Origin: Streptosporangiaceae bacterium
GTDB lineage: Bacteria > Actinomycetota > Actinomycetes > Streptosporangiales > Streptosporangiaceae
Length of the DNA stretch: 41,492 nucleotides
Reading direction: 5' to 3'
Assembly: GCA_025964715.1 (NCBI GenBank)
Contig: JAOPYH010000036.1
Coordinates: 1-41,492, forward strand
Part shown: positions 1-7,750 of the stretch, in pieces
Layout: the number at the start of each line of letters is the position of its first letter
Position numbering within the stretch: position 1 is the stretch's first letter
Program-made: the position numbers and the translations under genes
The notes under the pieces: generated by a model
The model's input: only the letters and a program-made list of their open reading frames with translations
Database searches by the model: none
What the model was told of the DNA's origin: nothing

Positions 1-397
1 GCGCGAAATTCCGCAAAGCCAGCGATCATCGGTGGCATGGAGACAGGATCCCCACCGAACACCAGACTCGCGCGCAACTGCGCATAGAGGCCATTCAGCG
101 ACAAAGCGCCGGTCCGCCTGGGCGGTCCGTACGGCCTGGAGCGTCTGGCCCAGAACAACGAGGCGTACCGGCAGACCATCGTGGACGTGATCTACGCCTA
201 CCTCCGGATGCCCGGCGCGGAGGTCAACGATGACGAGAGACATGTCCGGCTCGCCGCCCAGCGTGTCCTGTTGGGCGCGCGATGGCCCGGGCGGATTTCA
301 GTCATGCGGTCTTCACGGGCCGAACTCGCTTCGACGATGCCGTATTCGAAGACTCGGCACGGCTCACGGACGTCGTCTTGCCGGGGCAAGCCTGGTA
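1..397 (+). pseudogene. Decayed pentapeptide-repeat protein gene, 3' part
   Basis: Recognisable pentapeptide-repeat protein segments lie in three reading frames. Frame 3 (about 1-98) reads ...TRAQLRIEAIQ. Frame 1 (about 99-285) carries VRLGGPYGLERLAQNN and then QTIVDVIYAYLRMP, which precede the repeats in actinobacterial members of this family. Frame 2 (about 285-397) carries the A(D/N)F-like repeats (ADFSHAVF, TRFDDAVF) and stops at TAG 395-397. At least two frameshifts, probably with an internal deletion, separate these pieces, and only a few repeats survive. The gene would begin left of the window. I infer a dead gene; sequencing errors at two places are the alternative. Confidence 0.7.
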
Positions 398-440
398 GGA
401 CGTGGGGGAAGATCGGCAACGGTGGCTCCGGGAGGTGCCC

Positions 441-866
441 ATGCGGTACGAGATCGAGGTCGACATCGACGCCGCGCCGGAGGCGGTGTGGGAGGTCCTG
501 GCCGACGTGGAGCGCTGGCCGGAATGGACGCCGTCGATGACCCTTCTGCGGCGGCTCGAGGACGGCCCGTTCGGTCTCGGCAGCACGGTGCGCGTGCGGC
601 AGCCCAGGCTCCCGCAGGCCGTGTACACCATCACCGATTATGAGCCCGGCCAGACCTTCACCTGGGCGACGAGGTCTCCGGGCGTAACGACCGTCGGCGG
701 CCACCACGTCGTCCCCCGCGGAGACGGCCACGCGACCGTTCGGCTCACTCTCGACCAGACCGGCGTTCTCGCACCGCTCGCCGGACTGTTCTCGGCCCGG
801 CTGGCCCGCCGCTACGTCACCCTGGAAGCCGAAGGCCTCAAACAACGCTGCGAATCCCTACCCTGA
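441..866 (+). CDS. SRPBCC / polyketide cyclase-like family protein
   Basis: A 141-residue protein with the START/SRPBCC pattern: an N-terminal strand MRYEIEVDIDAAPEAVW, then VLADVERWPEWTPSM, and a central strand with LGSTVRVRQP. These proteins form a helix-grip fold that binds hydrophobic ligands; some are cyclases, others lipid or stress-related binders. The substrate cannot be read from sequence. ATG 441 is chosen over the in-frame GTG at 402 because GGGAGGTG lies just upstream and homologous proteins begin at this strand. It follows the pentapeptide pseudogene by about 40 bp and shares a hairpin terminator with the convergent gene to the right. Confidence 0.8.
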   Translation: MRYEIEVDIDAAPEAVWEVLADVERWPEWTPSMTLLRRLEDGPFGLGSTVRVRQPRLPQAVYTITDYEPGQTFTWATRSPGVTTVGGHHVVPRGDGHATVRLTLDQTGVLAPLAGLFSARLARRYVTLEAEGLKQRCESLP

Positions 867-938
867 TCAGCCACTCCAGGTGACGTGCTCCCATCACGCC
901 GCTGTCGCGGTCTTGTACCGCTCATCCTGCCAAGGAGA

Positions 939-978
939 AAGCCCCCGCACTCCGAGTTCTTGGAAAGCGCGGGGGCTT
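939..978. terminator. Bidirectional hairpin terminator
   Basis: An inverted repeat with arms 939-948 and 969-978 (AAGCCCCCGC pairing with GCGGGGGCTT) and a 20-nt loop lies between two convergent genes ending at 866 and 993. It has the A-rich start and T-containing end of a weak intrinsic terminator and could serve both strands. Confidence 0.65.
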
Positions 979-992
979 CGCCGTGTCCGGTT

Positions 993-1691
993 TCAACCGG
1001 TGACCGCCAGGTCCCCCTTGACCGGGGTAGGTGCAGGCGCTTCGCCGGGCGGCGTGCTGTCCGACGGGGACGGCACCGGGGTGGAGCCGGTCGGCTCAGG
1101 CGTAGGCGTCTGAGTCGTAGTCTCACTCGGAGTCGGAGTGGGAGTGGGACTCGGGCAGACCTTCCCCGTGATGTTGCCGGTTGTGCCTGCCCCGCTGTCC
1201 TCAACCATGTGCTCGCACCGGGTGCGATAGTCCCAGTGCCACGGGTCGATGCCGGACGTTGAAGCACCACCACCCGCGAAGTAGTGCAACGGCCACTGAC
1301 CGGTGGTCGGAGCATTGGTCCCGTTGTAGTGCTCAGCGGGGGAACAGGAGGGGCTCTTCTCACTGAGTACCGTGTAGCTTCCGGAGCCGTGCAGCCGGCC
1401 GGTGACCTTGTTGGCGATCAGCACGCTGTTGTCGCCGTCGCTCGGCTTGCCGGGCACCGAGGTGAACCTCCCGCTGTCCTTGATGTGCACGGACCACTTA
1501 CCCTCCGGGAGCTGGGTGATCGTGGTAGCACGGGCGAACGTGTCCAGCGCCCAGCCCGCACCGGATTCCGGGTGCTGGCTGAAGGTCGCGTGGCACTGTA
1601 TGGCTGCGACGCTGGTGTCCGCGTAAGCGACGGCCGGCAGGGTGAGGGCGCCTGCGGCCACAGCCGTGGATACGGCGAGAAGTCGTCTCAT
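993..1691 (-). CDS. Secreted protein with Pro/Thr stalk ending in LAVTG
   Basis: About 232 residues. A signal peptide (MRRLLAVSTAVAAGALTLPAVAYA) precedes an unrecognised extracellular domain of about 140 residues with several Cys and Trp. A Thr/Pro/Ser-rich stalk of about 50 residues follows, then the final residues GDLAVTG. LAXTG is the motif cut by class E sortases in actinobacteria, and a Pro/Thr stalk before it is typical of wall-anchored proteins. Here, however, the stop codon follows the motif directly, with no hydrophobic helix or basic tail in any frame. ATG 1691 is preferred; TTG 1709 is possible, and neither has a clear ribosome site. The function of the globular part is unknown. 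Confidence 0.75.
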   Translation of the reverse strand: MRRLLAVSTAVAAGALTLPAVAYADTSVAAIQCHATFSQHPESGAGWALDTFARATTITQLPEGKWSVHIKDSGRFTSVPGKPSDGDNSVLIANKVTGRLHGSGSYTVLSEKSPSCSPAEHYNGTNAPTTGQWPLHYFAGGGASTSGIDPWHWDYRTRCEHMVEDSGAGTTGNITGKVCPSPTPTPTPSETTTQTPTPEPTGSTPVPSPSDSTPPGEAPAPTPVKGDLAVTG

Positions 1692-1703
1692 GCGTCTGAG
1701 ACG
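1684..1703 (-). promoter_or_regulatory. Inverted repeat over the start codon
   Basis: Arms CGTCTCA (1684-1690) and TGAGACG (1697-1703) flank the proposed ATG at 1691. An overlapping smaller hairpin, GCGTC-TCA-GACGC, ends just before the ATG. In the mRNA these would be alternative structures around the start. No Shine-Dalgarno sequence is seen. A regulatory role is speculative. Confidence 0.25.
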
Positions 1704-1709
1704 CTTCAA

Positions 1710-2074
1710 ACGCGCCTGAGGGTAGCCGTGTGGCCACTTTAGGACAGTGGGGTCTGAGGGGGCGGTGAAGTTTGTCGCTCGCTGACCGAGGAGCGTGCGA
1801 TGTCCGCGTGCGGCGGTCTTACGCTTTGGGACTGGATCTGGTCACGCGTGGTTGGGGTGCCCTGGATGGGGTGCGCGCCCAATGTAGATCGACGACTCAC
1901 ATCACGGAAAGTCTAAGCCAAGCCCTATATCTACTGTTTGAAGCGATATTCGTAGGGCAGATGCCGCTGTGCAGCGGGGATTTCCGCCGTCATTGACGGG
2001 CAGCGCGATGATCAAATTCCGCGCCATGAGGTCTCTGTTCGAGAAACTGGTCACCCTGCGCCGGCTCGGATCTC
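1710..2074. other. Intergenic stretch, no gene recognised
   Basis: About 365 bp between the divergent starts of the LAVTG protein and the small secreted protein. An open frame at 1772-1996 has no ribosome site, no recognisable motif and unusual composition, so I do not call it. GC content falls between about 1880 and 2060, which suits promoters for both neighbours, but no convincing -35/-10 pair stands out. Confidence 0.5.
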
Positions 2075-2089
2075 AAGGAGGTAACTTCA

Positions 2090-2398
2090 ATGAGAGTGAA
2101 AAAGCGCATAGCGGTTAACCTGCTGGGGTTAGTCCTTGCAGGAGAGACTGCGCTAGCGGTAGGCCCTGCGGCCGCAGCAACTCCAACCAGCGCGCAAAAT
2201 ACTACTGTCGCGACTCAGAGTTCGGTATATGGCCAACTTAGCGCTACGAACCTGGGCCCCCGACGATGCCGTTGGGTGAAAGGTCACACGGTATACAAAC
2301 ACACCCGGGCAGGGACGAAAAAGGTCTATGTATCTGGTCATAAGGTTTGCTGGACGCGCCGGGGCGGCCACCAGGGCACCGGCCACGGGCCCCGCTAA
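2090..2398 (+). CDS. Small cationic secreted protein
   Basis: A 102-residue protein with a basic start (MRVKKR), a hydrophobic core and an Ala-rich cleavage region (VGPAAAATP), giving a mature part of about 70 residues. The mature part is strongly basic (RRCRWVKGH, HTRAGTKKVY, RRGGHQGTGHGPR) and has two Cys that could pair. The start is well supported: AAGGAGGT at 2075-2082, seven bases before ATG. A GC hairpin terminator follows the stop. Base composition is less GC-rich than the neighbours, suggesting recent acquisition or fast evolution. The family is not recognised. A small secreted antimicrobial or SH3-like fragment is conceivable but unproven. Confidence 0.75.
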   Translation: MRVKKRIAVNLLGLVLAGETALAVGPAAAATPTSAQNTTVATQSSVYGQLSATNLGPRRCRWVKGHTVYKHTRAGTKKVYVSGHKVCWTRRGGHQGTGHGPR

Positions 2399-2426
2399 CC
2401 GACGAACGCAAAATCCGCCACAGACC

Positions 2427-2459
2427 AGCTCCCCCTCGTCAAACGCGGGGGGGGGAGCT
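2427..2459 (+). terminator. Hairpin terminator after small secreted gene
   Basis: Arms AGCTCCCCC (2427-2435) and GGGGGAGCT (2451-2459) form a nine-base-pair GC stem 29 bp after the stop of the small secreted protein. No T run follows. Confidence 0.55.
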
Positions 2460-2572
2460 ACGGTCCCGTTCGCAAAAGGCCCTCCCGATGACCGGACAGG
2501 TGTTGCCTTCCTCCGTTGCGGTCAGCGTTGCTGTCAAGGACAGAGGACGGTTGTACAACTCGGAACTCCGCG

Positions 2573-2629
2573 GCCGCCTATCGGAATCGAACCGATGACC
2601 GACTCCCTACGAGGGAAGATCAGGCCAAC
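2573..2629 (-). pseudogene. Truncated tRNA-Thr(CGT)-like 3' half
   Basis: Bases 2573-2600 are identical over 28 nt to the 3' end of the intact tRNA-Thr (3749-3776), covering the acceptor 3' strand and T arm. On the minus strand a plausible anticodon arm with CGT in a seven-base loop comes before it. No D arm or 5' acceptor strand is present, so it cannot fold as a tRNA. It is either a decayed tandem tRNA gene or the displaced 3' end left by an integrating element. Confidence 0.7.
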
Positions 2630-2643
2630 AGACTCCGCAGGTC

Positions 2644-2676
2644 AAAGGCCCCTTCCGATCACCGGTTGGGGCCTTT
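2644..2676. terminator. Hairpin resembling the tRNA-Thr terminator
   Basis: Arms AAAGGCCCC (2644-2652) and GGGGCCTTT (2668-2676). Its left arm and loop start (AGGCCCCTTCCGAT) match the terminator next to the intact tRNA-Thr at 3708-3736. A third, degraded version of the left arm lies near 2478-2498. The repeats suggest this stretch once held several tRNA-terminator units. Confidence 0.5.
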
Positions 2677-2904
2677 TGCTATCGGAGGCGTCCTACATCC
2701 CGCTTTCGATCGCGGGCAGCGTTGACTTCGCTCAGCCTGGACCTGATGCGGCCGCGTCCCCGCCGTCCAACGAGATCAGCAGACGTACGGTCCGATTGTC
2801 ACGCAGTCGGTCACGCATACCGAGCAGCCAGGTCCCCCGGACCGGCGGGGATATCCGGGACGATGAGGGCGAACAGCAGTGACCGGAGGGGAGGGCGCGG
2901 GGCC

Positions 2905-3692
2905 TTAGCCCCGGCAGAAGCGCACGATCCGGGTGGCCGGGGACAGGTCGGCCCAGGATGCGCGGATGAGGCCACCGGGATGGCCCGGGCCAGACCGTAC
3001 GAGCCGGTGGCCGCGCCGATCGCCACGACCGAGACGGCGAGGAGGAACAGGATCTGCAGTTCGCGTCCGAGTGGGCGCGGCCCGCCGGTGACCAGCGCGG
3101 GCAGGCCGACCAGGGCCAGTCCGTAGGTGGCGAATCCGCCGTCCTTGACCACGTCGGTGATCAGGACCTTCTGCACGGCGTCGAAGCGGAGCGACGCCTT
3201 CGGGCCGGCAAGGGCGAACGCGACCAGGCCGATGCACGGCCCTCATACTGCTCGTCTGGGACGCGTTCATGCGCCACCGGACTGGCAGAAACGGCGCAGG
3301 GCGGCGAGCAGCAGTGCGATGTTGGCGATTCCGGCGCATTCGAGCACCGTTCGGGCGGACGCCCCGGTCACCGCCTTGATGACGCCCAGCGAAACGGTGT
3401 ACGGAGAGTAATAGGGGCTGCCCGAGGCCGCGTCGACCAGCGGATCCTTGGGATTCCATAGGTCACGCGCCAGCGCGTCCACCGTCGCGAGGTGGAGCTG
3501 GAAATCGCCGACCCATGTGTGCCGCAGGGTGACCAGCACCGCCCATAGTCCGACGGGGAGCGCGACGATGAGGTACGGATCGTGCCACCATCGGTCGCGG
3601 CGTCGGCCGGGGGCCTGCTCCTGGTCGGCGCCGAAGCGATGCACGAGATCTTCGCTGAGGAGCTCTTGGACCATAGTCACGCAGTCGGTCAA
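2905..3692 (-). pseudogene. Broken integral membrane protein gene
   Basis: The upstream piece (3267-3692) encodes a cytoplasmic start, a helix (PYLIVALPVGLWAVLVTL) and a loop DFQLHLATVDALARDLWNPKDPL, then another hydrophobic run. The downstream piece (about 2970-3230), in another frame, reads VLITDVVKDGGFATYGLALVG and two more helices (LQILFLLAVSVVAIGAATGSYG). A third frame gives the probable end, LSPATRIVRFCRG, stopping at 2905. At least two frame breaks and probably a deletion near 3180-3260 separate them. The pattern resembles polytopic actinobacterial membrane proteins of unknown function, some glycosyltransferase-like. I treat it as dead. It lies between the truncated and intact tRNA-Thr copies. 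Confidence 0.6.
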
Positions 3693-3707
3693 TCACTCGG
3701 AAACAGA

Positions 3708-3736
3708 AGGCCCCTCCCGATGATCGGAAGGGGCCT
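3708..3736 (-). terminator. Terminator of tRNA-Thr
   Basis: A nearly perfect palindrome (arms 3708-3721 and 3723-3736, one mismatch) lies 11 bp beyond the tRNA 3' end. On the minus strand it is followed by CTTCTGTTT, a modest T-rich tail. Confidence 0.7.
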
Positions 3737-3747
3737 CTGACGTGCGG

Positions 3748-3820
3748 AGCCGCCTATCGGAATCGAACCGATGACCTATTCATTACGAGTGAATCGCTCT
3801 GCCGACTGAGCTAAGGCGGC
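3748..3820 (-). tRNA. tRNA-Thr (anticodon CGT)
   Basis: On the minus strand the sequence folds as a cloverleaf. The acceptor strands GCCGCCT/AGGCGGC pair, the D arm contains AGCTCAGTCGGCAGAGC, the anticodon loop CTCGTAA lies on a five-pair stem, and the T arm carries GGTTCGATTCC. The anticodon CGT reads ACG (Thr). CCA is not encoded. The 3' end points left, towards the truncated copy at 2573-2629. Confidence 0.95.
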
Positions 3821-3879
3821 ATGCCGTCGTCGGACAGCGGCACGAGTCTACCGGTTCAGGGAGGCACTCCGCCCACACG

Positions 3880-5394
3880 TTATCGGCAGGTGGTGCCCTC
3901 CTTCGGCGGCTGCTCGGTGACGAGGTAGTGCTCGATCGCCTTGCTGATGCAGGGGTTGCCCTGCAGGTAGGCGGTGTGCCCGTCGCCCTCCAGAGTCAGC
4001 AGCCTGCCGGACTCGAGCTCGCCGGCCAGGTTCTTCGCCCACTTGTACGGGGTGGCCGGGTCACGGGTCGTCCCGACGACCACGATGGGCGCGGCTCCGC
4101 GGGCGGCGACCGCCTGGGGCTGCTGGGTGTTCTTGGTGGGCCAGTAGCTGCACGGGAGGCTGCCCCACACCACGAAGGGCCCGAACCGCGGCGCCGACTT
4201 CTTGGACTCCTCGGCTGCCTGCTGAACACCCTTGAGGTCGCCGGGGTAGGGCTTGTCCAGGCAGTTGATGGCCATGTTGGCCTCGGTCTGATTGGTGTAT
4301 TGGCCGTTCTCCTCACGCTCGACCAGCAGGTCGCTGAGCCTGAGCAGCATCGTGCCGTCGCCCTCCATGGCCTGCTTGAGCGCCAACCTCAGCGCGGGCC
4401 AGCTCTGCTTGTTGTAGAGCGCGGTGGCGATTCCGAGCGTCACGAAGGCCTCGGTGACCTGGCGCCCATCGCCGAGGGTGCTTTTGAGCGGTGTGCGGTC
4501 CGTCTTCCGCTGGAGATCCGACACCTTCTTCAGGGCCTCGTCCACGCTCCCCTTGCCCAGGGGGCAGTCGGGCTGCTTCAGACAGTCGGCGGCGAAGGCG
4601 CGCAGTGCGGTCTCGAAGCCCCTGGCCTGCTCGAGGTTGACCTCGTTGGCCGACAGCTTCGGGTCCACCGCGCCGTCCAGGACGAGGGCCCGCACGTTCT
4701 TGGGGAACTGGTTGGCATAGAAGGCGCCCAGATAGGTGCCGTAGGAGAACCCCAGAAAGGACAGCCGCTTGTCCCCGAGCGCGGCCCGCAGCACATCCAT
4801 GTCCCGGGCGGCGTTCACCGTGCCGACGTACGGGAGGTTCGTGCCGGACTTGGCATCACAGCCGGCGGCGAAGGCCTTGCTCGTGGAGACCAGATCGGCG
4901 ACCTCCTTCTGGTCATCCGGCGAGGTGTCGATGGAGAAGTAGCGGTCGAGGTCCTTGGAGCTGAGGCAGCGCACCGGGTCGCTCTCGCCGACCCCGCGCG
5001 GGTCGAACCCGACGAGGTCGAACCGGGACCGCAGCGCCTTGCCGAACGCCTGGCCGGACTCGCGGATGAACTTGACGCCGGAGCCGCCCGGGCCGCCCGG
5101 GTTGGTGACCAGTGACCCGACCCGGTGGGCCTTGTCGTGTGCGGGGAGCCTGATCACCGCGATCTTCATCTGGCCGTTGCCCGGGGCGCCGTAGTTCCGG
5201 GGCACCTTGAGGTCAGCGCACTGGAACCCCCCCTTGCAGTCCGTCCAGGCCGGCTTCTGCTTGTAGTACGTCTCCAGACCGGCGGGTGTCCCGGATGGCC
5301 GTGCCTCCCCCGGCGTCGCCCCCCCGGACGCCGTACAGGCGGTCGCCGTGAGCGCCACGCTCACGACGACGGTGACCCTACGAAATGCCTTCAC
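3880..5394 (-). CDS. Secreted alpha/beta hydrolase, TAP-type peptidase
   Basis: About 504 residues. A signal sequence ends in ALTATAC, so Cys20 is a possible lipoprotein cysteine. The alpha/beta-hydrolase fold follows, with the oxyanion region NPGGPGGSG, FDPRGVGESDPVRC, the nucleophile elbow GFSYGTYLG (Ser217), a C-terminal Asp in VVGTTRDPATPY and His in GDGHTAY. The C-terminal part is the TAP-like domain of Streptomyces tripeptidyl aminopeptidases, which release short peptides from protein N termini outside the cell. Conserved Cys pairs fit an extracytoplasmic protein. The GTG at 5394 is chosen because GAGGGGGA lies just upstream and the signal peptide follows at once. It is divergent from the two-component system and shares its 220-bp promoter region. 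Confidence 0.88.
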   Translation of the reverse strand: MKAFRRVTVVVSVALTATACTASGGATPGEARPSGTPAGLETYYKQKPAWTDCKGGFQCADLKVPRNYGAPGNGQMKIAVIRLPAHDKAHRVGSLVTNPGGPGGSGVKFIRESGQAFGKALRSRFDLVGFDPRGVGESDPVRCLSSKDLDRYFSIDTSPDDQKEVADLVSTSKAFAAGCDAKSGTNLPYVGTVNAARDMDVLRAALGDKRLSFLGFSYGTYLGAFYANQFPKNVRALVLDGAVDPKLSANEVNLEQARGFETALRAFAADCLKQPDCPLGKGSVDEALKKVSDLQRKTDRTPLKSTLGDGRQVTEAFVTLGIATALYNKQSWPALRLALKQAMEGDGTMLLRLSDLLVEREENGQYTNQTEANMAINCLDKPYPGDLKGVQQAAEESKKSAPRFGPFVVWGSLPCSYWPTKNTQQPQAVAARGAAPIVVVGTTRDPATPYKWAKNLAGELESGRLLTLEGDGHTAYLQGNPCISKAIEHYLVTEQPPKEGTTCR

Positions 5395-5534
5395 CAGACT
5401 CCCCCTCAACCGGGCGTGTACCCTGTGTGATCTCCCATAGTCGTACGGTAACCTCCGATCCTCCAGCCGAATCGCTGGGCCGACCGCGCATGGCCACAAT
5501 CGGCAGTCGTGCCGGGCCCCTACGACCGGCTGTA

Positions 5535-5552
5535 GATGAGACTTGGATGAGA
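5535..5552 (+). promoter_or_regulatory. 11-bp-period direct repeat, candidate regulator box
   Basis: GATGAGA at 5535-5541 is repeated exactly at 5546-5552, an 11-bp period. OmpR-family regulators typically bind two direct half-sites with one per helical turn. It lies 62 bp before the response-regulator ATG and within the region shared with the divergent peptidase gene. The same box occurs at 11821-11837. I infer autoregulation. Confidence 0.5.
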
Positions 5553-5614
5553 AGACGGCCGCCTTGGGAGCCTACGGGCCGGCTAGGTGAATCGCCCGGT
5601 TAGCTTGGGGTCTT

Positions 5615-6361
5615 ATGGAGACCCGGAAGACCGACGTGCCCGGCGAGGCCGATCGGCGCGCCCGGGTGCTGGTCGTCGACGACGAACCGGCCGTACGAGA
5701 GTCGCTGACCAGCAGCCTGGTCTTCGAGGGCTACGAGGTCGTCGAGGCCGTGGACGGCATGGCCGCCCTGGAGGGGATCGACCGTCAGCGGCCGGACGTG
5801 GTGGTCCTCGACGTCCTCATGCCACGCATGGACGGGCTCACCGCCTGCCGGCGACTGCGTGCCCAGGGGTGCACACTGCCCGTACTCATGCTGACGGCCA
5901 GGGACATGGTCGGCGACCGCGTAACCGGCCTGGACGCCGGGGCGGACGATTACCTTGCCAAGCCCTTCGAGCTCGACGAGCTGCTCGCCCGCGTCCGGGC
6001 GCTGCTCCGCCGCGGCGCGATGTCGGCAGGCACCTCCGCGTACGAGGAAAATGGGCTGCTCACCTTCGAGGACCTGCGGATGGACACGCTGAGCCGGGAG
6101 GTCAGCCGGGCCGGCCGGCCGCTGGCACTCACCAGGACCGAATACATGCTCCTCGAGATGCTGCTGCTCCATCCCCGGCAGGTGCTGACCCGCGAGCAGA
6201 TCCTCGAGACCGTGTGGGGGTTCGAGTTCGAGCCCGCCTCCAACTCGCTGGACGTATATGTGATGTATCTGCGCCGCAAGACCGAGGCCGGTGGCCTGCC
6301 CCGGCTGATCCACACCGTGCGCGGCATCGGCTATGTGCTCCGCGCCGTGGCCCGGCCATGA
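5615..6361 (+). CDS. OmpR/MprA-type response regulator
   Basis: A 248-residue protein. The receiver domain (about 16-130) has the acidic pair in [10 protein letters not shown], phosphoacceptor Asp66 in [13 protein letters not shown], the Thr in MLTARD and the Lys in DDYLAKPFE. The C-terminal winged-helix domain (about 150-245) shows [32 protein letters not shown] and the wing [12 protein letters not shown]. The phosphorylated protein would bind direct repeats and change transcription. The stop overlaps the kinase start in ATGA, so the two are translationally coupled. The divergent peptidase, the nearby export operon and the glycosyltransferases are likely targets because they share or carry the 11-bp-period repeat; this is inference. 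The stimulus is unknown. Confidence 0.93.
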   Translation: METRKTDVPGEADRRARVLVVDDEPAVRESLTSSLVFEGYEVVEAVDGMAALEGIDRQRPDVVVLDVLMPRMDGLTACRRLRAQGCTLPVLMLTARDMVGDRVTGLDAGADDYLAKPFELDELLARVRALLRRGAMSAGTSAYEENGLLTFEDLRMDTLSREVSRAGRPLALTRTEYMLLEMLLLHPRQVLTREQILETVWGFEFEPASNSLDVYVMYLRRKTEAGGLPRLIHTVRGIGYVLRAVARP

Positions 6362-7734
6362 CCCGGCGGCTCACACTGCGGGCGCGGTTGACCCTGCTCA
6401 CCGCGGTGGCGGTCGCCGTGGCCGTCGCCGCCTGCGCGGCCGCGAGCTGGTTCCTCACCCGCAACCAGCTCTACCGCCAGCTCGACCGGACACTCGCCAC
6501 CACCCCGGCGGGACGCCCCTGGGAGGTCGACAGCGCGCTACGGGACTGCAGCCCGACCCCCCGGGAGGTCAGGCCCAGTCCCTTCCGGGTCATCACCGCA
6601 CAGGTGATCAGGCCCGACGGCACCTGGTGCGCCATCGCCGACTCGCCGCGGACCCTGGTCATCACCGACGCCGACGTCCAGGTCGCACGCGGCGCGCGTG
6701 CCCAGGTCTACCGCAACGGGGCCGCGACGGACGGCAGCTCCATGCGGGTCCTGACCCGCCGCGGCCCGACCGGGGCCACGGTGGCCATGGCGCTCCCACT
6801 ACGGGAAGTCGAGAGCTCGCTGAACAACCTCGCCCTCCTGCTGATCCCCGTCGCACTACTGGGCGTACTCGCCGCCGCATCCGCGGGCCTGCTCATCGCG
6901 CACGCGGCGCTGCGGCCGGTGGATGAGTTCACGGGCGTGGTCGAGCACATCGCCCGTACCGAGGATCTGGACACCCTCATCCCGGTCGACGGCAAGGACG
7001 AGATCGCACGGCTCGGCGGCTCGTTCAACACGATGACCAGGGCCTTGGCCGCCTCGCGCGACCGGCAGCGCGCCCTCATCGCCGACGCGGGCCACGAGCT
7101 CCGCACCCCGCTGACCAGCCTGCGGACCAACATCGACCTGCTGCTGCGCAGTGAGGCGGCCGGCCGCGACCTTCCCGCGGACACCAAGCACCGGCTGTTG
7201 ACGAGTGTGAAGGCACAGCTCCACGAGCTTTCCAGCCTGGTCGGCGATCTGCTGGAGCTCGCCAGGCCGGACCGCCGTGACAAGCCGACCGAGGTCGTCG
7301 GCCTGCACGACGTCGTCGGCCGCGCGGTCGAGCGGGCCCGGCTGCGCGACCTCGGCCTACGCGTCGACGTCGAGGTACGGCCCTGGTACGTGCACGGTGA
7401 CGCGGGACAGCTCGAACGGGCCGTGATGAACCTGCTGGACAACGCGGTGAAGTTCAGCCCGCCCGGCGGCACGGTGAACGTCCGGCTGCGCGACGGCGAA
7501 CTCACCGTACGGGATCACGGCCCCGGGATCCCGCCGGAGGATCTCCCGCACGTCTTCGACCGGTTCTGGCGGTCGCCTTCGGCGCGAAGCCTGCCCGGCT
7601 CGGGGCTGGGCCTGTCGATCGTCGCTCTCGTGGTGCGCGAGTCCGGAGGCGAGGTCTCCCTGGAGCCCGGCGACGGCCAGGGCACCCTCGCCCGTGTACG
7701 ACTGCCGGGCACCGCACAACAGGCTCTCGTCTAG
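6358..7734 (+). CDS. Membrane sensor histidine kinase, MprB-type
   Basis: A 458-residue kinase. It has helix 1 (about 12-33), an extracytoplasmic sensor region of about 120 residues, and helix 2 ([23 protein letters not shown]). A HAMP segment ([15 protein letters not shown]) and the HisKA dimerisation domain follow, with His246 in [16 protein letters not shown]. The ATPase domain has the N box [13 protein letters not shown]1 DHGPGIP, the F box VFDRFWRS and G2 GSGLGLSIV. It phosphorylates itself and passes phosphate to the regulator encoded just before it. ATG 6358 overlaps the regulator stop by four bases. The sensor region resembles no known ligand domain that I can see. It ends 16 bp from the convergent Gly-rich membrane protein, without an obvious terminator. 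Confidence 0.93.
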   Translation: MTRRLTLRARLTLLTAVAVAVAVAACAAASWFLTRNQLYRQLDRTLATTPAGRPWEVDSALRDCSPTPREVRPSPFRVITAQVIRPDGTWCAIADSPRTLVITDADVQVARGARAQVYRNGAATDGSSMRVLTRRGPTGATVAMALPLREVESSLNNLALLLIPVALLGVLAAASAGLLIAHAALRPVDEFTGVVEHIARTEDLDTLIPVDGKDEIARLGGSFNTMTRALAASRDRQRALIADAGHELRTPLTSLRTNIDLLLRSEAAGRDLPADTKHRLLTSVKAQLHELSSLVGDLLELARPDRRDKPTEVVGLHDVVGRAVERARLRDLGLRVDVEVRPWYVHGDAGQLERAVMNLLDNAVKFSPPGGTVNVRLRDGELTVRDHGPGIPPEDLPHVFDRFWRSPSARSLPGSGLGLSIVALVVRESGGEVSLEPGDGQGTLARVRLPGTAQQALV

Positions 7735-7750
7735 GGCCCTGCCCAGCCCC

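Noticed and set aside
1772-1996. Open frame of 74 codons in the gap before the small secreted gene
   Set aside because: No ribosome site, no recognisable family, and composition unlike coding sequence of this genome.
2573-2629. Second functional tRNA-Thr
   Set aside because: The 5' acceptor strand and D arm are missing, so it cannot fold as a tRNA.
5587-6357. Upstream extension of the histidine kinase frame
   Set aside because: It overlaps the response regulator entirely; ATG 6358 gives a normal kinase N terminus and ATGA coupling.
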